A DNA stretch of 64,000 nt from NCBI GenBank assembly GCA_029555965.1, contig JAKQHY010000206.1, positions 1 to 64,000 on the forward strand, read 5' to 3'. This document shows positions 34,511 through 43,714 of this stretch, in pieces. How positions within the stretch are numbered: position 1 is the first letter of the stretch; the number at the start of each line of letters is the position of its first letter. This stretch comes from Chloroflexota bacterium (lineage in GTDB: Bacteria; Chloroflexota; Anaerolineae; B4-G1; SLSP01). The notes under the pieces are model-generated. The model worked only from the letters and a program-made list of their open reading frames with translations. It made no database searches and was not told where the DNA came from. The position numbers and the translations under genes are program-made.

Positions 34511-35203
34511 CTAATCTTTATGAACCACCATCACATTGTGCGCGCACAGAATACGCCGTACACCAGGAAGACGTTCGATCATCTGTTCCAACTTCCCAAA
34601 GACGCCCAACATCTGTGGGGGAATAAAATCGGGAATGAATCCGGTCTGATATGCCGTGATACTCACCGGCAAATCAGATAACGCCGCTGTGATCTCCCTC
34701 GCCGGGATCAAACGCTCCTCTCCGGTATCCTGGGGAACGCGCGCCATAATAATCGGCCAATAAGGGTTATAGGGATTATGATCCCAGTAAACAGTAACCC
34801 CGCCGCGGCGCGTCACCCGCGCCATCTCACGGACGGTCGCGCGCACCGCAAGCGGCTCGGCGACATGATGCAACATAGCCACACAGTAAACGACATCAAA
34901 ACTCTCATCAGGAAAGGGTAAGACCCCGCTGCTTCCCTGAACAGCGACCCCGCCTCGGCGTTGCATCACCCGCAACATCGAATAGGCCAGGTCCACCCCC
35001 GTCATTTGCCACCCCTGCGCCTGTAAGCGCTCGGCCAGTTTCCCCGTGCCGGCGCCTACATCCAGGGCACGCACCGGCGACTTGTTAGACTGCGCCAGCA
35101 AAAATCCCATCCGCTTTTGTACATAATGCTCTACGACATAAGCAGGTAAACTGTCATCATATTCGTCAGCGATTTCTTCAAATTGAATATTGCGTTTGTT
35201 CAC
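34511..35203 (-). CDS. Class I SAM-dependent methyltransferase
   Basis: The product is 230 aa, starting at a GTG. The SAM-binding glycine motif is 'ALDVGAGTGKLAERL' near residue 46, followed by the acidic end of strand 2 ('GVDLAYSML') and motif II 'FDVVYCVAMLHHV', a Methyltransf_11-type domain. In this cluster it may methylate a sugar or lipid acceptor, an inference from context. The C-terminal region contains 'PLPVSITAYQTGFIPDFIPP'-like hydrophobic sequence but no TM helix. Confidence 0.88.
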   Translation of the reverse strand: MNKRNIQFEEIADEYDDSLPAYVVEHYVQKRMGFLLAQSNKSPVRALDVGAGTGKLAERLQAQGWQMTGVDLAYSMLRVMQRRGGVAVQGSSGVLPFPDESFDVVYCVAMLHHVAEPLAVRATVREMARVTRRGGVTVYWDHNPYNPYWPIIMARVPQDTGEERLIPAREITAALSDLPVSITAYQTGFIPDFIPPQMLGVFGKLEQMIERLPGVRRILCAHNVMVVHKD

Positions 35204-35273
35204 GACAACCCACTTCCAGGTAATCTATCAAAAAGCCTAACATCCAATGCCCGCCATGCAAAAACCAGCAGAA

Positions 35274-36383
35274 TCAGGCCGTAGTGATGGCGCGGTAAAC
35301 TTCAAGGGTCTTCTGCGCAGTATACTCCCATGAAAAACGCGCCGCCTGCCGGAGACTACATTGCCGAAAATGCTCGCCAAGAGCCGGATCGTCAAGAAAC
35401 CGCGTGAGCGCAGCCACAATCGCAGCAGGATCGCGCGGGTCAAAACACATCGCGGCATCCCCCACCACCTCCGGCAGCGACGAAGTATTGGAACACGCCA
35501 CCGCCGTTCCACAGGCCATTGCTTCCAAAGGAGGCAACCCAAACCCCTCATACAGACTGGGAAAGATAAACAGCGAAGCCGCCGCGTAGAGCGCCGGCAG
35601 GTCGGCATTGGGGATGGCGCCCAACCAGCGCACCCGGCGTTCGTCCAGACCGAGCGCCGCCGCCCGTTGACGCGCTTCAGGATGTTCCGGAAGCCAAACC
35701 CCGGCAATGACCAGAGGCGGCGCAGATGCGCGCAACTGTGCGTAAGCCGCCACCAATCGTTCCAGGTTTTTGTGGGGTTTGTTGCTTCCCAGATACAACC
35801 AAAACACCTCCGGCAGATGATACCGCTGCCGCACTTCCGTCATCGCGGCCGCCGGCGGCGGACGAAACTGCGAGTCGGCAGCTTCAACAATCACGACAGG
35901 CGCGCGGCGAATATTTTTGAAATGTCTGACCAAATCCCGGCGCGTGGCTTCTGAGACGGCAATCGTCTGCGTGGCCGCGCGCAAAGCGAGGGCGGTCATC
36001 CAGTGAAACAACTGGTGCGCGCGGAATGTGCTTTGTTCAGGCAAAAGCAATGGAATGAGATCGTGAACCGTCAACACAGTAGGAACGCCAGGGCGGTAAG
36101 GCATCAGATAATAGGCGCTGTGATAAAGGTCGGCGTCCAGGCGGCGCAGAAGTTGCGGGATAACCCACTGCTGTTGTACAGAAAAAGGCGAGGCAGTAAG
36201 CGGTATCGCAGTTATGGCATGATGCGCGGGGAACGTCAACGGATAGGCCGGATCATAAAGAAGGGTAAGCCTTTCACCCTGGTTAAGCTGCGGAACCAGG
36301 GCGCGCATGAGATTCGTCACATAGCGCCCAATACCGGGGAAATGTGGCGTGGCGGTACGGGCGTCTAAAGCATAATGGACCAT
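35274..36383 (-). CDS. Glycosyltransferase family 4
   Basis: The product is 369 aa, GT-B. The N-terminal acceptor-domain motif is 'TPHFPGIGRYVTNLMRALVP'. The donor-domain motifs are 'LYLGSNKPHKNLERLVAAYA' and '[20 protein letters not shown]', the EX7E element of mannosyl/glucosyl GT4. The catalytic region '[14 protein letters not shown]' is typical of this clade. Its start is 3 bases after the stop of the adjacent GT4 (36387-37529), with which it shares order and many motifs, so they are probably a tandem duplicate making successive linkages in one glycan. Confidence 0.9.
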   Translation of the reverse strand: MVHYALDARTATPHFPGIGRYVTNLMRALVPQLNQGERLTLLYDPAYPLTFPAHHAITAIPLTASPFSVQQQWVIPQLLRRLDADLYHSAYYLMPYRPGVPTVLTVHDLIPLLLPEQSTFRAHQLFHWMTALALRAATQTIAVSEATRRDLVRHFKNIRRAPVVIVEAADSQFRPPPAAAMTEVRQRYHLPEVFWLYLGSNKPHKNLERLVAAYAQLRASAPPLVIAGVWLPEHPEARQRAAALGLDERRVRWLGAIPNADLPALYAAASLFIFPSLYEGFGLPPLEAMACGTAVACSNTSSLPEVVGDAAMCFDPRDPAAIVAALTRFLDDPALGEHFRQCSLRQAARFSWEYTAQKTLEVYRAITTA

Positions 36384-36386
36384 CGC

Positions 36387-37529
36387 CTACCACGAACTCT
36401 CAACGAAGTTCTGCTGCACCTTCACGTACAACTCCAGCGTCTCCTGCGCCGTCTGCGCCCATGAATATTTAGCGGCCTGCTGGAAACCGCGCGCGCGCAA
36501 TTCCGCCTGAAGCGCTTCGTCGTTCAAAATGCGCCGCAACGCCTCGGTCATCGCACTGATGTTGTTGGGATTGAAGGTCAACGCAGCATCCCCCACCACC
36601 TCCGGCAGGGATGAAGTGTTGGAACAAGCCACCGGCGCGCCACACGCCATCGCTTCCAGCGGAGGAAAACCAAAGCCCTCATACAGGCTCGGGAAGACGA
36701 AGGCGGTGGCGCCGGCATAGACAGCGGGCAAGTCTTCATCGTCCACGTAGCCGGTAAGCAGCACATGCTCCGGGTGCGTGCAGTTCTCCAACGCGACGAA
36801 GAAATCGCTGGCGAGCCACCCCTGCTTACCCACAATGACCAGCGGTGGCGCTTCGCCGGCGGCGTAGAGACACTCCCAGACATACAACAAGCGTGTCAGA
36901 TTCTTGCGCGGTTCAATGGTGCCCACATAGAGCAGATAACGCTCCGGCAACCGGTACCGCGCGCGCACATCCGCCACCACCTCCGGCGGTTGAGCGCAGA
37001 AGTGTGGGTCGGCAGCTTCGTAAATCACGGTGATTTTTTCCGGCGGCAGTCGGTAGAGCTTGAGCAGGTCGCGGCGCGTGGCCTCCGAGACGGCGATGAT
37101 GTGATCGGCGCGGCGGCAGAACAGCGGCATCGCCAGGTTGAGATACCACCGGTTCATCAGCTTGTGATGCTCCGGCAAGTGGTGGAAGATCAAATCGTGA
37201 ACGGTGAGAATGGTGGGAATGCCCCGCAATGGCAACAAAAGATGCTCGGTAGCGTGAAATAAACGCGCGTCGGGCAACATACGATTGAAAGGCGTCTGGG
37301 CCAGTTGCGCCATCCATACGATCAATCGCCAGGTTTTATAACTGAACTCCACTGTGCGCGAGGGCACATGCTCAAGACCAGCCAGCGGTTTAATCCCGGC
37401 TTCACGGTTATAAAACAGGGACATCACTTCGCCCAGGCGCGGCGCCAATGCGCGCGCCAAACACTCGGTGTAGCGGCCCAACCCGGCCCGACGATGCACT
37501 GCGGCGGAAACATCTACATAGATTGGCAT
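36387..37529 (-). CDS. Glycosyltransferase family 4
   Basis: The ORF track starts at 37592, but ATG at 37529 ([16 protein letters not shown]) is preferred, giving 380 aa. A TATAAT box ends 6 bases before it, so the mRNA probably starts at or next to the ATG (leaderless). The GT-B architecture and motifs parallel the neighbour: '[20 protein letters not shown]', '[20 protein letters not shown]'. First gene of the six-gene glycan cluster on the minus strand, divergent from mutS. Confidence 0.9.
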   Translation of the reverse strand: MPIYVDVSAAVHRRAGLGRYTECLARALAPRLGEVMSLFYNREAGIKPLAGLEHVPSRTVEFSYKTWRLIVWMAQLAQTPFNRMLPDARLFHATEHLLLPLRGIPTILTVHDLIFHHLPEHHKLMNRWYLNLAMPLFCRRADHIIAVSEATRRDLLKLYRLPPEKITVIYEAADPHFCAQPPEVVADVRARYRLPERYLLYVGTIEPRKNLTRLLYVWECLYAAGEAPPLVIVGKQGWLASDFFVALENCTHPEHVLLTGYVDDEDLPAVYAGATAFVFPSLYEGFGFPPLEAMACGAPVACSNTSSLPEVVGDAALTFNPNNISAMTEALRRILNDEALQAELRARGFQQAAKYSWAQTAQETLELYVKVQQNFVESSW

Positions 37530-37535
37530 ATCTCG

Positions 37536-37563
37536 ATTATACGCAAGCCAGAGCAACGGGCAA
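37536..37563 (-). promoter_or_regulatory. Promoter of the glycan cluster (leaderless start)
   Basis: On the minus strand: TTGCCC (37558-37563), 16-bp spacer, TATAAT (37536-37541), with the ATG only 6 bases after the -10 box. Confidence 0.65.
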
Positions 37564-37592
37564 GTCCCCATTGACTTCGTCAAGTTTTGCAC

Positions 37593-37621
37593 TTGCGACT
37601 TCCCCCGCCCCCTTGTATAAT
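37593..37621 (+). promoter_or_regulatory. Promoter of mutS (leaderless start)
   Basis: TTGCGA (37593-37598), 17-bp spacer, TATAAT (37616-37621). ATG of mutS is at 37629, only seven bases after the -10 box. Confidence 0.7.
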
Positions 37622-37628
37622 TCGCTCC

Positions 37629-40307
37629 ATGAGCGAAAAAGAAACTACCCCGTTACGTGAGCAATACCTCCAACTGAAGGCCCAATATCCCGACACGCTG
37701 CTCTTCTTCCGCCTGGGCGACTTTTACGAGACATTCGACGCCGACGCCGAAATCGCCGCCCGCGAATTGGACCTCGTGTTGACCTCCCGCCCCGTCTCCA
37801 AAGGCGAGCGCATCCCGATGGCCGGGGTGCCCCATCATGCCGTCGAGAACTACATCGCCCGCCTGATCGAGAAGGGCTATCGCGTCGCCATCGCCGAACA
37901 GATCGGCGAGCCGGGCGTGGGGCGCGGGCCGATGGAGCGCCGCGTCGAGCGCGTCGTCACCGCCGGCACCGTCACCGAGCCAACGATGCTGGACGAAAAG
38001 CGGCCCAACTACCTGGCCGCCGTCGTCATCGAGGGCGACCGGGCGGGCATCGCCTATGCCGAGCTTTCAACGGGCGAATTCGCCGCCACACAGTTGAGCG
38101 ACAGCGGCGACATCCTCAGCGCGGCGCGGCAGGAATTGGCCCGCCTGCATCCCCGCGAGCTGCTCTTCCCCAAAACCGGCGCGTGGAAAGAGCGCGATCC
38201 CGACCAACCGGCGACGCGCATTGAAGAAACGCTCATCTCCCTGGTGGACGCGCACTGCACACCCTGGGCCGCCTATCACTTTGAGGAAACCACCGCCCGC
38301 CAAACCCTGTCGGAGCATTTCGGCGTGCGCACCCTGGAAGGCTTCGGCTGCGAGGGCAAGCCTCTGGCGGCGCGCGCCGCCGGCGCCGTGCTGAAGTATT
38401 TGCAGGACACTCAGCAAGGCTTGCTGCCCCAGATCACCGGACTGCGCACGTATTCGACCGACCATTTTATGGCGCTCGATCCGGCGACGTGGCGCAACCT
38501 GGAAATCACCGAGACGCTGCGGCGGGAAAAGCGCGGCTCGCTGCTGGGCGTGCTGGACGCCACGCTCACGGCGATGGGCGGACGGCTGCTGCTCACCCGG
38601 CTGGCGCAACCGCTGGTGGACATTCCCGAACTCGAAGCGCGCCTCGATCAGGTGGCGGGCTGCGTGACGGAAGGCGTGCTGCGCGCCCAGGTACGCGCCG
38701 CCCTCCGGCGCGCGCCCGACTTGGAACGGATGACCAACCGCGTGCTGGCCGGCCGCGCCTCACCTCGCGATCTGACGGGAATCCGCGCCGCGCTGGAACT
38801 CGTGCCGGAGTTGCGGGAGAAGTTGGAGCAGGGGAGACAAGGAGAGGGGGAGAGGGAGAGAGAGGGAGAGTCGGAAGCGAAAGGATTCAGGCAATTATTG
38901 GATAGCCTGGAGCCGGTGACGGAGGTGGCGGCGTTGATTGCGGCGGCGCTGGTGGATGAGCCGCCCTCCCAACTGAGCGCGGGCGGGCTGATCCGCCCCG
39001 GTTTCTCCGCCGAGTTGGACGGCATCCTGCTGGCGACGCGCGACGCGCGCGAGTGGATCGCCGGGCTGGAAGGCAAAGAGCGCGACCGCACCGGCATCAA
39101 AAGCCTCAAAGTGGGCTACAACAAAGTCTTCGGCTACTACATCGAAGTGACGAAAGCCAACGCCGACCTGGTCCCCGCCTACTACATCCGCAAGCAAACC
39201 CTGGTCAACGCCGAGCGCTACATCACGCCGGAGCTGAAGGAGTACGAAAACCTCGTCCTCAACGCCGAGGAGCGCATCTCCGAACTGGAAACGCGGCTGT
39301 TCCGGGAGCTTTGCGGGCGCATTGCGGCACACGCGCGCGCCCTGCTCGCCACAGCGCACGCCCTGGCGCGGCTGGACGTGACCGCCGCCCTGGCGGACAT
39401 CGCCGCGCGCCAGCATTACGTTCGCCCCACGTTTGAGGCCGCGCCCGTGCTGCGCCTTACCGGCGCGCGGCACCCCGTGGTCGAACAGACGCTCAAGACC
39501 CCGTTTATTTCCAACGACCTGGACATGGACGCAGCGCAGCGCATCCACATCATCACCGGCCCCAATATGGCAGGCAAATCGGTATATTTAAGGCAAACGG
39601 CGTTGATCGTGCTGATGGCGCAAATCGGCAGCTTCGTCCCAGCAGAGGCGGCGCACATCGGCGTGGTGGATCGCATTTTCACCCGCATCGGCGCGTCGGA
39701 CGAATTGGCGGCGGGGCAGTCCACCTTTATGGTGGAGATGGTGGAGACAGCCAACATCCTCAACCACGCGACGCCGCAAAGCCTGCTCATCCTGGACGAA
39801 GTCGGGCGCGGCACCAGCACCTACGACGGCATGGCGATTGCCTGGGCCGTCATCGAATACCTGCACAACCACCCGGAGCGCCGGGCGCGCACGCTCTTTG
39901 CCACGCACTACCACGAACTGATCGAGATGGCGGAGCACCTGCCGCATGTCCGCAATTACAACCTGGCCGTGGCGGAAGAGGGCCACGAGGTCATCTTCCT
40001 ACACAAAGTCATCCCCGGCGGCGCGGATCGCTCCTACGGCATCCACGTCGCGCGGCTGGCGGGCATCCCCGCGCCCGTCGTCCACCGCGCCGAGGCGTTG
40101 CTGACCCAGCTCGAAAGCGGCGAATTTCGCCCCGGCGTCGCAATGCAAGAACCGGAGCCATTCCAGCCAATGCTGCTCGCCAAGGATCACCCCATCGTGG
40201 TCGAACTGCGCGAGTTGGACATCAACAGCCTCACGCCGCTGGACGCGCTGACCAGGCTCTATGCGTGGCAGAAACAGGCGACGGGGGAAAAGAAACGAAA
40301 GCACTAA
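37629..40307 (+). CDS. mutS: DNA mismatch repair protein MutS
   Basis: ATG at 37629 is chosen because residues before it in the ORF track overlap the promoter, and 'MSEKETTPLREQYLQLKAQY' is a typical start. The product is 892 aa. MutS recognises mispairs: the Phe-x-Glu motif is present in 'RLGDFYETFD'. The ATPase domain has Walker A 'GPNMAGKSVYLRQT', Walker B 'LLILDEVGRGTSTYDG' and the dimer His-switch 'ATHYHELIEM'. A charged low-complexity insertion ('GRQGEGEREREGESEAKG') at roughly 400-418 is encoded by a purine repeat and is absent from typical MutS. No mutL mismatch-repair gene is in this window. Confidence 0.96.
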   Translation: MSEKETTPLREQYLQLKAQYPDTLLFFRLGDFYETFDADAEIAARELDLVLTSRPVSKGERIPMAGVPHHAVENYIARLIEKGYRVAIAEQIGEPGVGRGPMERRVERVVTAGTVTEPTMLDEKRPNYLAAVVIEGDRAGIAYAELSTGEFAATQLSDSGDILSAARQELARLHPRELLFPKTGAWKERDPDQPATRIEETLISLVDAHCTPWAAYHFEETTARQTLSEHFGVRTLEGFGCEGKPLAARAAGAVLKYLQDTQQGLLPQITGLRTYSTDHFMALDPATWRNLEITETLRREKRGSLLGVLDATLTAMGGRLLLTRLAQPLVDIPELEARLDQVAGCVTEGVLRAQVRAALRRAPDLERMTNRVLAGRASPRDLTGIRAALELVPELREKLEQGRQGEGEREREGESEAKGFRQLLDSLEPVTEVAALIAAALVDEPPSQLSAGGLIRPGFSAELDGILLATRDAREWIAGLEGKERDRTGIKSLKVGYNKVFGYYIEVTKANADLVPAYYIRKQTLVNAERYITPELKEYENLVLNAEERISELETRLFRELCGRIAAHARALLATAHALARLDVTAALADIAARQHYVRPTFEAAPVLRLTGARHPVVEQTLKTPFISNDLDMDAAQRIHIITGPNMAGKSVYLRQTALIVLMAQIGSFVPAEAAHIGVVDRIFTRIGASDELAAGQSTFMVEMVETANILNHATPQSLLILDEVGRGTSTYDGMAIAWAVIEYLHNHPERRARTLFATHYHELIEMAEHLPHVRNYNLAVAEEGHEVIFLHKVIPGGADRSYGIHVARLAGIPAPVVHRAEALLTQLESGEFRPGVAMQEPEPFQPMLLAKDHPIVVELRELDINSLTPLDALTRLYAWQKQATGEKKRKH
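38829..38872 (+). repeat. Purine-only short repeat inserted in mutS
   Basis: A purine-only tract (gggagagggagagagaggga core) encodes an in-frame Gly/Glu/Arg run in the MutS lever/core region. It looks like the same kind of short-unit repeat that occurs between genes here. Confidence 0.75.
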
Positions 40308-40324
40308 AAACGACCCGATTTGAC

Positions 40325-40353
40325 TTGACGTGATTTCGCTTCCTTTTTATAAT
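40325..40353 (+). promoter_or_regulatory. Strong sigma70-type promoter
   Basis: TTGACG (40325-40330), 17-bp spacer, TATAAT (40348-40353), about 55 bases before the GTG at 40409, whose ribosome site is GGGAGGGG. Confidence 0.8.
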
Positions 40354-40408
40354 GAGAATAGTTTATCGGTACTGTAATGTTATTCTGTTGCGTCGGGAGG
40401 GGTGAAGC

Positions 40409-41266
40409 GTGGAAGGGCGTATTTTAATCATTGAGGATCATGAGGGAAATCGCAATCTGCTCGAAAAGCAGTTTGCTGATAAGGACATCGAACTTGCCAC
40501 CGCCGTCACCGGCGAGGAAGGTCTCACTAAAGCCATCAATTTTCTCCCCCAAGTTATTGTGTTAAGCGCAACGCTGCCCGATATGACCGGCGTGCAGGTT
40601 GCCAAACGCCTGCGCACCATCAAACGCACGCAGCATGTCCACCTGATTATGCTAGGCGACGAAGAAAACCGCCGCCAACGGTTGGTGAGCCTGGACGCCG
40701 GGGCCAACGACTTCATCGTCTGTCCCTTCGACCCAGAAGAGGTAGAATTGCGCATCGGCGCGGCGCTGCGCCGGGCAAATACTGCCAATCAAACTGACCC
40801 CACAACAGGCCTTCCCGCCGGCATCTTCGTGCAGGATCAACTACGTTCGCTGATGAAAGAGCCGGAAGGCGCGTGGGCCTTGCTGCGCTTCCGCATCATC
40901 AATATGGAGCCGTTCCGCGAGGTGTACGGCTTTATGGCCGGCGCCGACCTGCTGCGCGCCATTGCCCGCGTGCTGGCCGAAGCGCTGGGACGCGACGCGG
41001 TGGAGGAAGACTTTGTGGGCTATGGCGGACGCGATGACTTCATCGTCGTCACCCGCAAAGATCGCGCCGAATCCCTGCAAATAGAAGTAGAACAACAATT
41101 TGAGACCGAGATTGGCTCGCATTACGGCTTCTTCGAGCGACAGCGCGGCTCCATCGAATTTGAAGGTAAGGAGTATCCCCTGGCGGCGTTGCGCGTGCGC
41201 TGCATCAGCCCGGCCGATGGCCCCTTCTATGATATTCGCTCGCTGACTGAGGCATTGGCTGGCTAA
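40409..41266 (+). CDS. Degenerate receiver plus degenerate GGDEF protein
   Basis: The product is 285 aa, GTG start with GGGAGGGG upstream. Residues 1-120 fold as a receiver ('ILIIEDHEGNRNLLEK') but the phosphoacceptor Asp is replaced by Ser53 ('VIVLSATLPDMTG') and the Lys by Cys105 ('DFIVCPFDP'). Residues about 130-285 match a GGDEF fold ('DPTTGLPAGIFVQDQL'), but the active-site signature is 'YGGRDDFIVV' instead of RxGGDEF. It is therefore unlikely to be phosphorylated or to make c-di-GMP, and may act as a protein or nucleotide sensor. A strong promoter precedes it; comEC follows after 18 bases. Confidence 0.82.
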   Translation: MEGRILIIEDHEGNRNLLEKQFADKDIELATAVTGEEGLTKAINFLPQVIVLSATLPDMTGVQVAKRLRTIKRTQHVHLIMLGDEENRRQRLVSLDAGANDFIVCPFDPEEVELRIGAALRRANTANQTDPTTGLPAGIFVQDQLRSLMKEPEGAWALLRFRIINMEPFREVYGFMAGADLLRAIARVLAEALGRDAVEEDFVGYGGRDDFIVVTRKDRAESLQIEVEQQFETEIGSHYGFFERQRGSIEFEGKEYPLAALRVRCISPADGPFYDIRSLTEALAG

Positions 41267-41284
41267 CATCTCGGTTTTATCCCA

Positions 41285-43636
41285 ATGACGCGCCTCGTCT
41301 GTCTTACGTTGGCCTGGGCCGCGGGAATTCTCCTGGCAGCTCAGGCCATTTCTTTTTCCCCGGTCTGGTTCCTACTGACGATCCCCGTGGCGTTAGTGCT
41401 GCACTTTGGTTGGCGCGGCGCAAAATGGATGCCCAAGGCCAACTTCGCGCTGCTCGGCCTGCTGCTGGGCGTGGCGCGGATGACTTGGGCGCAGCCGGCC
41501 ATCACGCCCGACCACGTGGCCTGCTACAATGACACCGGCGTGGTCACGCTGGAAGGCATCATCCGGCGCGAGCCTGATCGCCGCGCCGCGCTCACCAACC
41601 TGTACGTAGACGTGGAAGCCCTCGCGCTCCCCACCGGCGAGACGCTCGCCGTGCGCGGCGTGGCGCTGCTCAAGGCGCCGCCCTACACCGCCGCGCGCTA
41701 CGGCGACCGCGTGCAGGCGACCGGCGCGCTGCAAACGCCGCCAGAATTTGAGGGCTTTTCGTACCGCGACTACCTGGCGCGGCGCAACGTCCACTCGCTG
41801 CTTCAACACGCCGACGTAACCGTGCTGGCATCCCACCAGGCCAGCCGATTCTGGGAAGCGCTCTTCGGCTTCAAAGCACACGTCCACGACGTGCTGCTCT
41901 CCCTGCTCCCCGAACCGCAAGCGTCGCTGCTCTCCGGCATCCTGCTGGGCATCGAATCCGGCATTCCCACCGACCTGAACGACGCTTTTGCCGCCACCGG
42001 CACGAGCCACATCGTAGCGATCTCCGGCTTCAACCTGTCCATCATCGCTGCGTTTTTTGTGGGCGCGGCGCGGCGGCTGACCCATGGACGCGGCGTGATG
42101 CCGGTGGCCGTCGGCGGCGTCTGGCTCTACACGCTTTTCGTCGGCGCATCGCCCGCCGTGGTGCGCGCCGCGGTGATGGCGACGGTCGCCATCACGGCCC
42201 GGCACAACATCGGGGTAGGTCGCGTCCACGGGCCGACCTCGCTGGCGACGGCGGCGTTCGTTATGTTGCTGGTAAATCCCCACAATCTGTGGGACGTGGG
42301 CTTTCAGCTCAGTGTGCTGGCGACATTGGGGTTGATCCTCTACACCAAGCCGTTGGAGGACGCCTTTGAGCGGGGCCTGTTGCACTGGTTAACGCCCGGC
42401 CAGACGCAATGGTTGATGTCCCTGCTCAGCGAGGCGCTCATCGTGACGCTGGCCGCGCAAATTACGACCACCGGTCTCATCGTGGGCGTGTTCCGCCGCC
42501 TGTCGGTGGTCACGCTGTTGACAAACCTGCTCATTTTGCCGGTCCAAAGCTACGTCATGTTCACCGGGGGCGCCGCCGTGCTCGTCGCCCTGATCGCGCC
42601 GCCGCTGGGCCGCCTGCTGGCGTGGCCCGCGTGGGGCTTCCTGACATGGACGATTCAGTGCGTCACCTGGACGGCGGCCATTCCGGGCGCATCGGTGGAA
42701 TTGGCGAACGTCACGCTGCCGCTGGTCTGGGGTTACTACGGGGTGCTGTTCACCGCAACATGGTGGTTTCAGCAGCCCGCTGAATCCCGGCGCGGCGCGT
42801 GGGGTTGGCTCAAACGGCGGAGCAAGGCGCAGGTCTTGCTGCCACTCGTCGTGTTGGCGGGGTTCTTCTTCTATCTTTACCGCTTGCCCGATGGACGATT
42901 GCACGTCCATATTTTGGATGTGGGCCACGGCAACGCCGTTTTCATCGAGACGCCCGGCGGGAAGCAACTGCTGATTGACGGCGGGCCGGACGCGCCGCGC
43001 ACGCTTTCGGCATTGGGGCGGGTGATGCCCTTCTGGGATCGTAGCCTGGACGCGGTCATTCTCACGTCGCCGGACAACGACCGGCTGAATGGGTTGGTGC
43101 CTGTGTTGGAACACTACGCGGTAGACGTGGTCATCCAGGGTACAGAAACGGGTGAGGGCAGCGTCTACGCGCGCTGGCAGGACTTGCTGGGCGCGCGTCC
43201 GCCGGAAACGGTGGGGACGCTGGCGTCCGGCGACGCGTTCACCCTGGACGGCGTGACGCTCACCGCGCTCTGGCCGGACGTGGGAACAACCGGCTCGCTG
43301 GCGTTGCGCCTGACCTACGGCGATACGTCCGTGCTGCTGATGGGCGACGCCACCACCCGTGTCGAGGAGATGCTCGTGGCGCGCTACGGGCGCGACCTGC
43401 GCAGCGACGCGCTCCTCGTCCCCCGGCACGGCGCGCAAACCGGCACGACCGCGCCGTTCCTGCAAGCTGTGCAGCCGAGCGTCGTCTTCATCAGTGCGAA
43501 CCGGACAGGTTATCCGGCGCCTGCGGTGTTGGCCCGTCTGCGGGATGTCGCTGTTTATCGCACCGACCAGCACGGGACGGTGGAGTTGGCGTCGGACGGG
43601 GCGGCGGTGCAGGTGCGGACGGAACGCAAGCCATAG
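41285..43636 (+). CDS. comEC: ComEC/Rec2-family DNA-uptake channel protein
   Basis: The product is 783 aa. ComEC passes single-stranded DNA through the inner membrane during transformation. The N-terminal DUF4131/OB region (about 70-175) is followed by the competence core with the family signature 'ISGFNLSIIAAFFVGAARRL' and about 8-10 TM segments. The C-terminal metallo-beta-lactamase-like domain ('ILDVGHGNAVFIETPGGKQ') lacks the HxHxDH metal motif: 'ILTSPDNDRLNGL' replaces the usual HPDxDH, and 'VPRHGAQTG' replaces HHG. Its nuclease activity is thus doubtful. It follows the degenerate receiver gene by 18 bases and may be co-transcribed. Confidence 0.88.
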   Translation: MTRLVCLTLAWAAGILLAAQAISFSPVWFLLTIPVALVLHFGWRGAKWMPKANFALLGLLLGVARMTWAQPAITPDHVACYNDTGVVTLEGIIRREPDRRAALTNLYVDVEALALPTGETLAVRGVALLKAPPYTAARYGDRVQATGALQTPPEFEGFSYRDYLARRNVHSLLQHADVTVLASHQASRFWEALFGFKAHVHDVLLSLLPEPQASLLSGILLGIESGIPTDLNDAFAATGTSHIVAISGFNLSIIAAFFVGAARRLTHGRGVMPVAVGGVWLYTLFVGASPAVVRAAVMATVAITARHNIGVGRVHGPTSLATAAFVMLLVNPHNLWDVGFQLSVLATLGLILYTKPLEDAFERGLLHWLTPGQTQWLMSLLSEALIVTLAAQITTTGLIVGVFRRLSVVTLLTNLLILPVQSYVMFTGGAAVLVALIAPPLGRLLAWPAWGFLTWTIQCVTWTAAIPGASVELANVTLPLVWGYYGVLFTATWWFQQPAESRRGAWGWLKRRSKAQVLLPLVVLAGFFFYLYRLPDGRLHVHILDVGHGNAVFIETPGGKQLLIDGGPDAPRTLSALGRVMPFWDRSLDAVILTSPDNDRLNGLVPVLEHYAVDVVIQGTETGEGSVYARWQDLLGARPPETVGTLASGDAFTLDGVTLTALWPDVGTTGSLALRLTYGDTSVLLMGDATTRVEEMLVARYGRDLRSDALLVPRHGAQTGTTAPFLQAVQPSVVFISANRTGYPAPAVLARLRDVAVYRTDQHGTVELASDGAAVQVRTERKP

Positions 43637-43654
43637 TGAAAATGTTTTGTTTTT

Positions 43655-43683
43655 TCACTTTGCGTCTTTGCGCCTTTGCGTGA
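43655..43683. repeat. Short repeat (ctttgcg unit), copy 1
   Basis: The sequence tcactttgcgtctttgcgcc with further units closely matches the reverse complement of the left arm of the element at 46993-47055. It lies just after comEC. Confidence 0.7.
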
Positions 43684-43714
43684 AATAGACTCGTGTTTTC
43701 GGAGGAGGTGTCAG

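Noticed and set aside
34496-34681. 61-aa plus ORF with a GGAGG site upstream
   Set aside because: It overlaps the 3' end of the methyltransferase gene on the other strand; no protein character, and GGAGG is likely fortuitous.
42389-43573. 394-aa minus ORF
   Set aside because: Shadow of comEC; Arg/Gln/His-rich, no motif.
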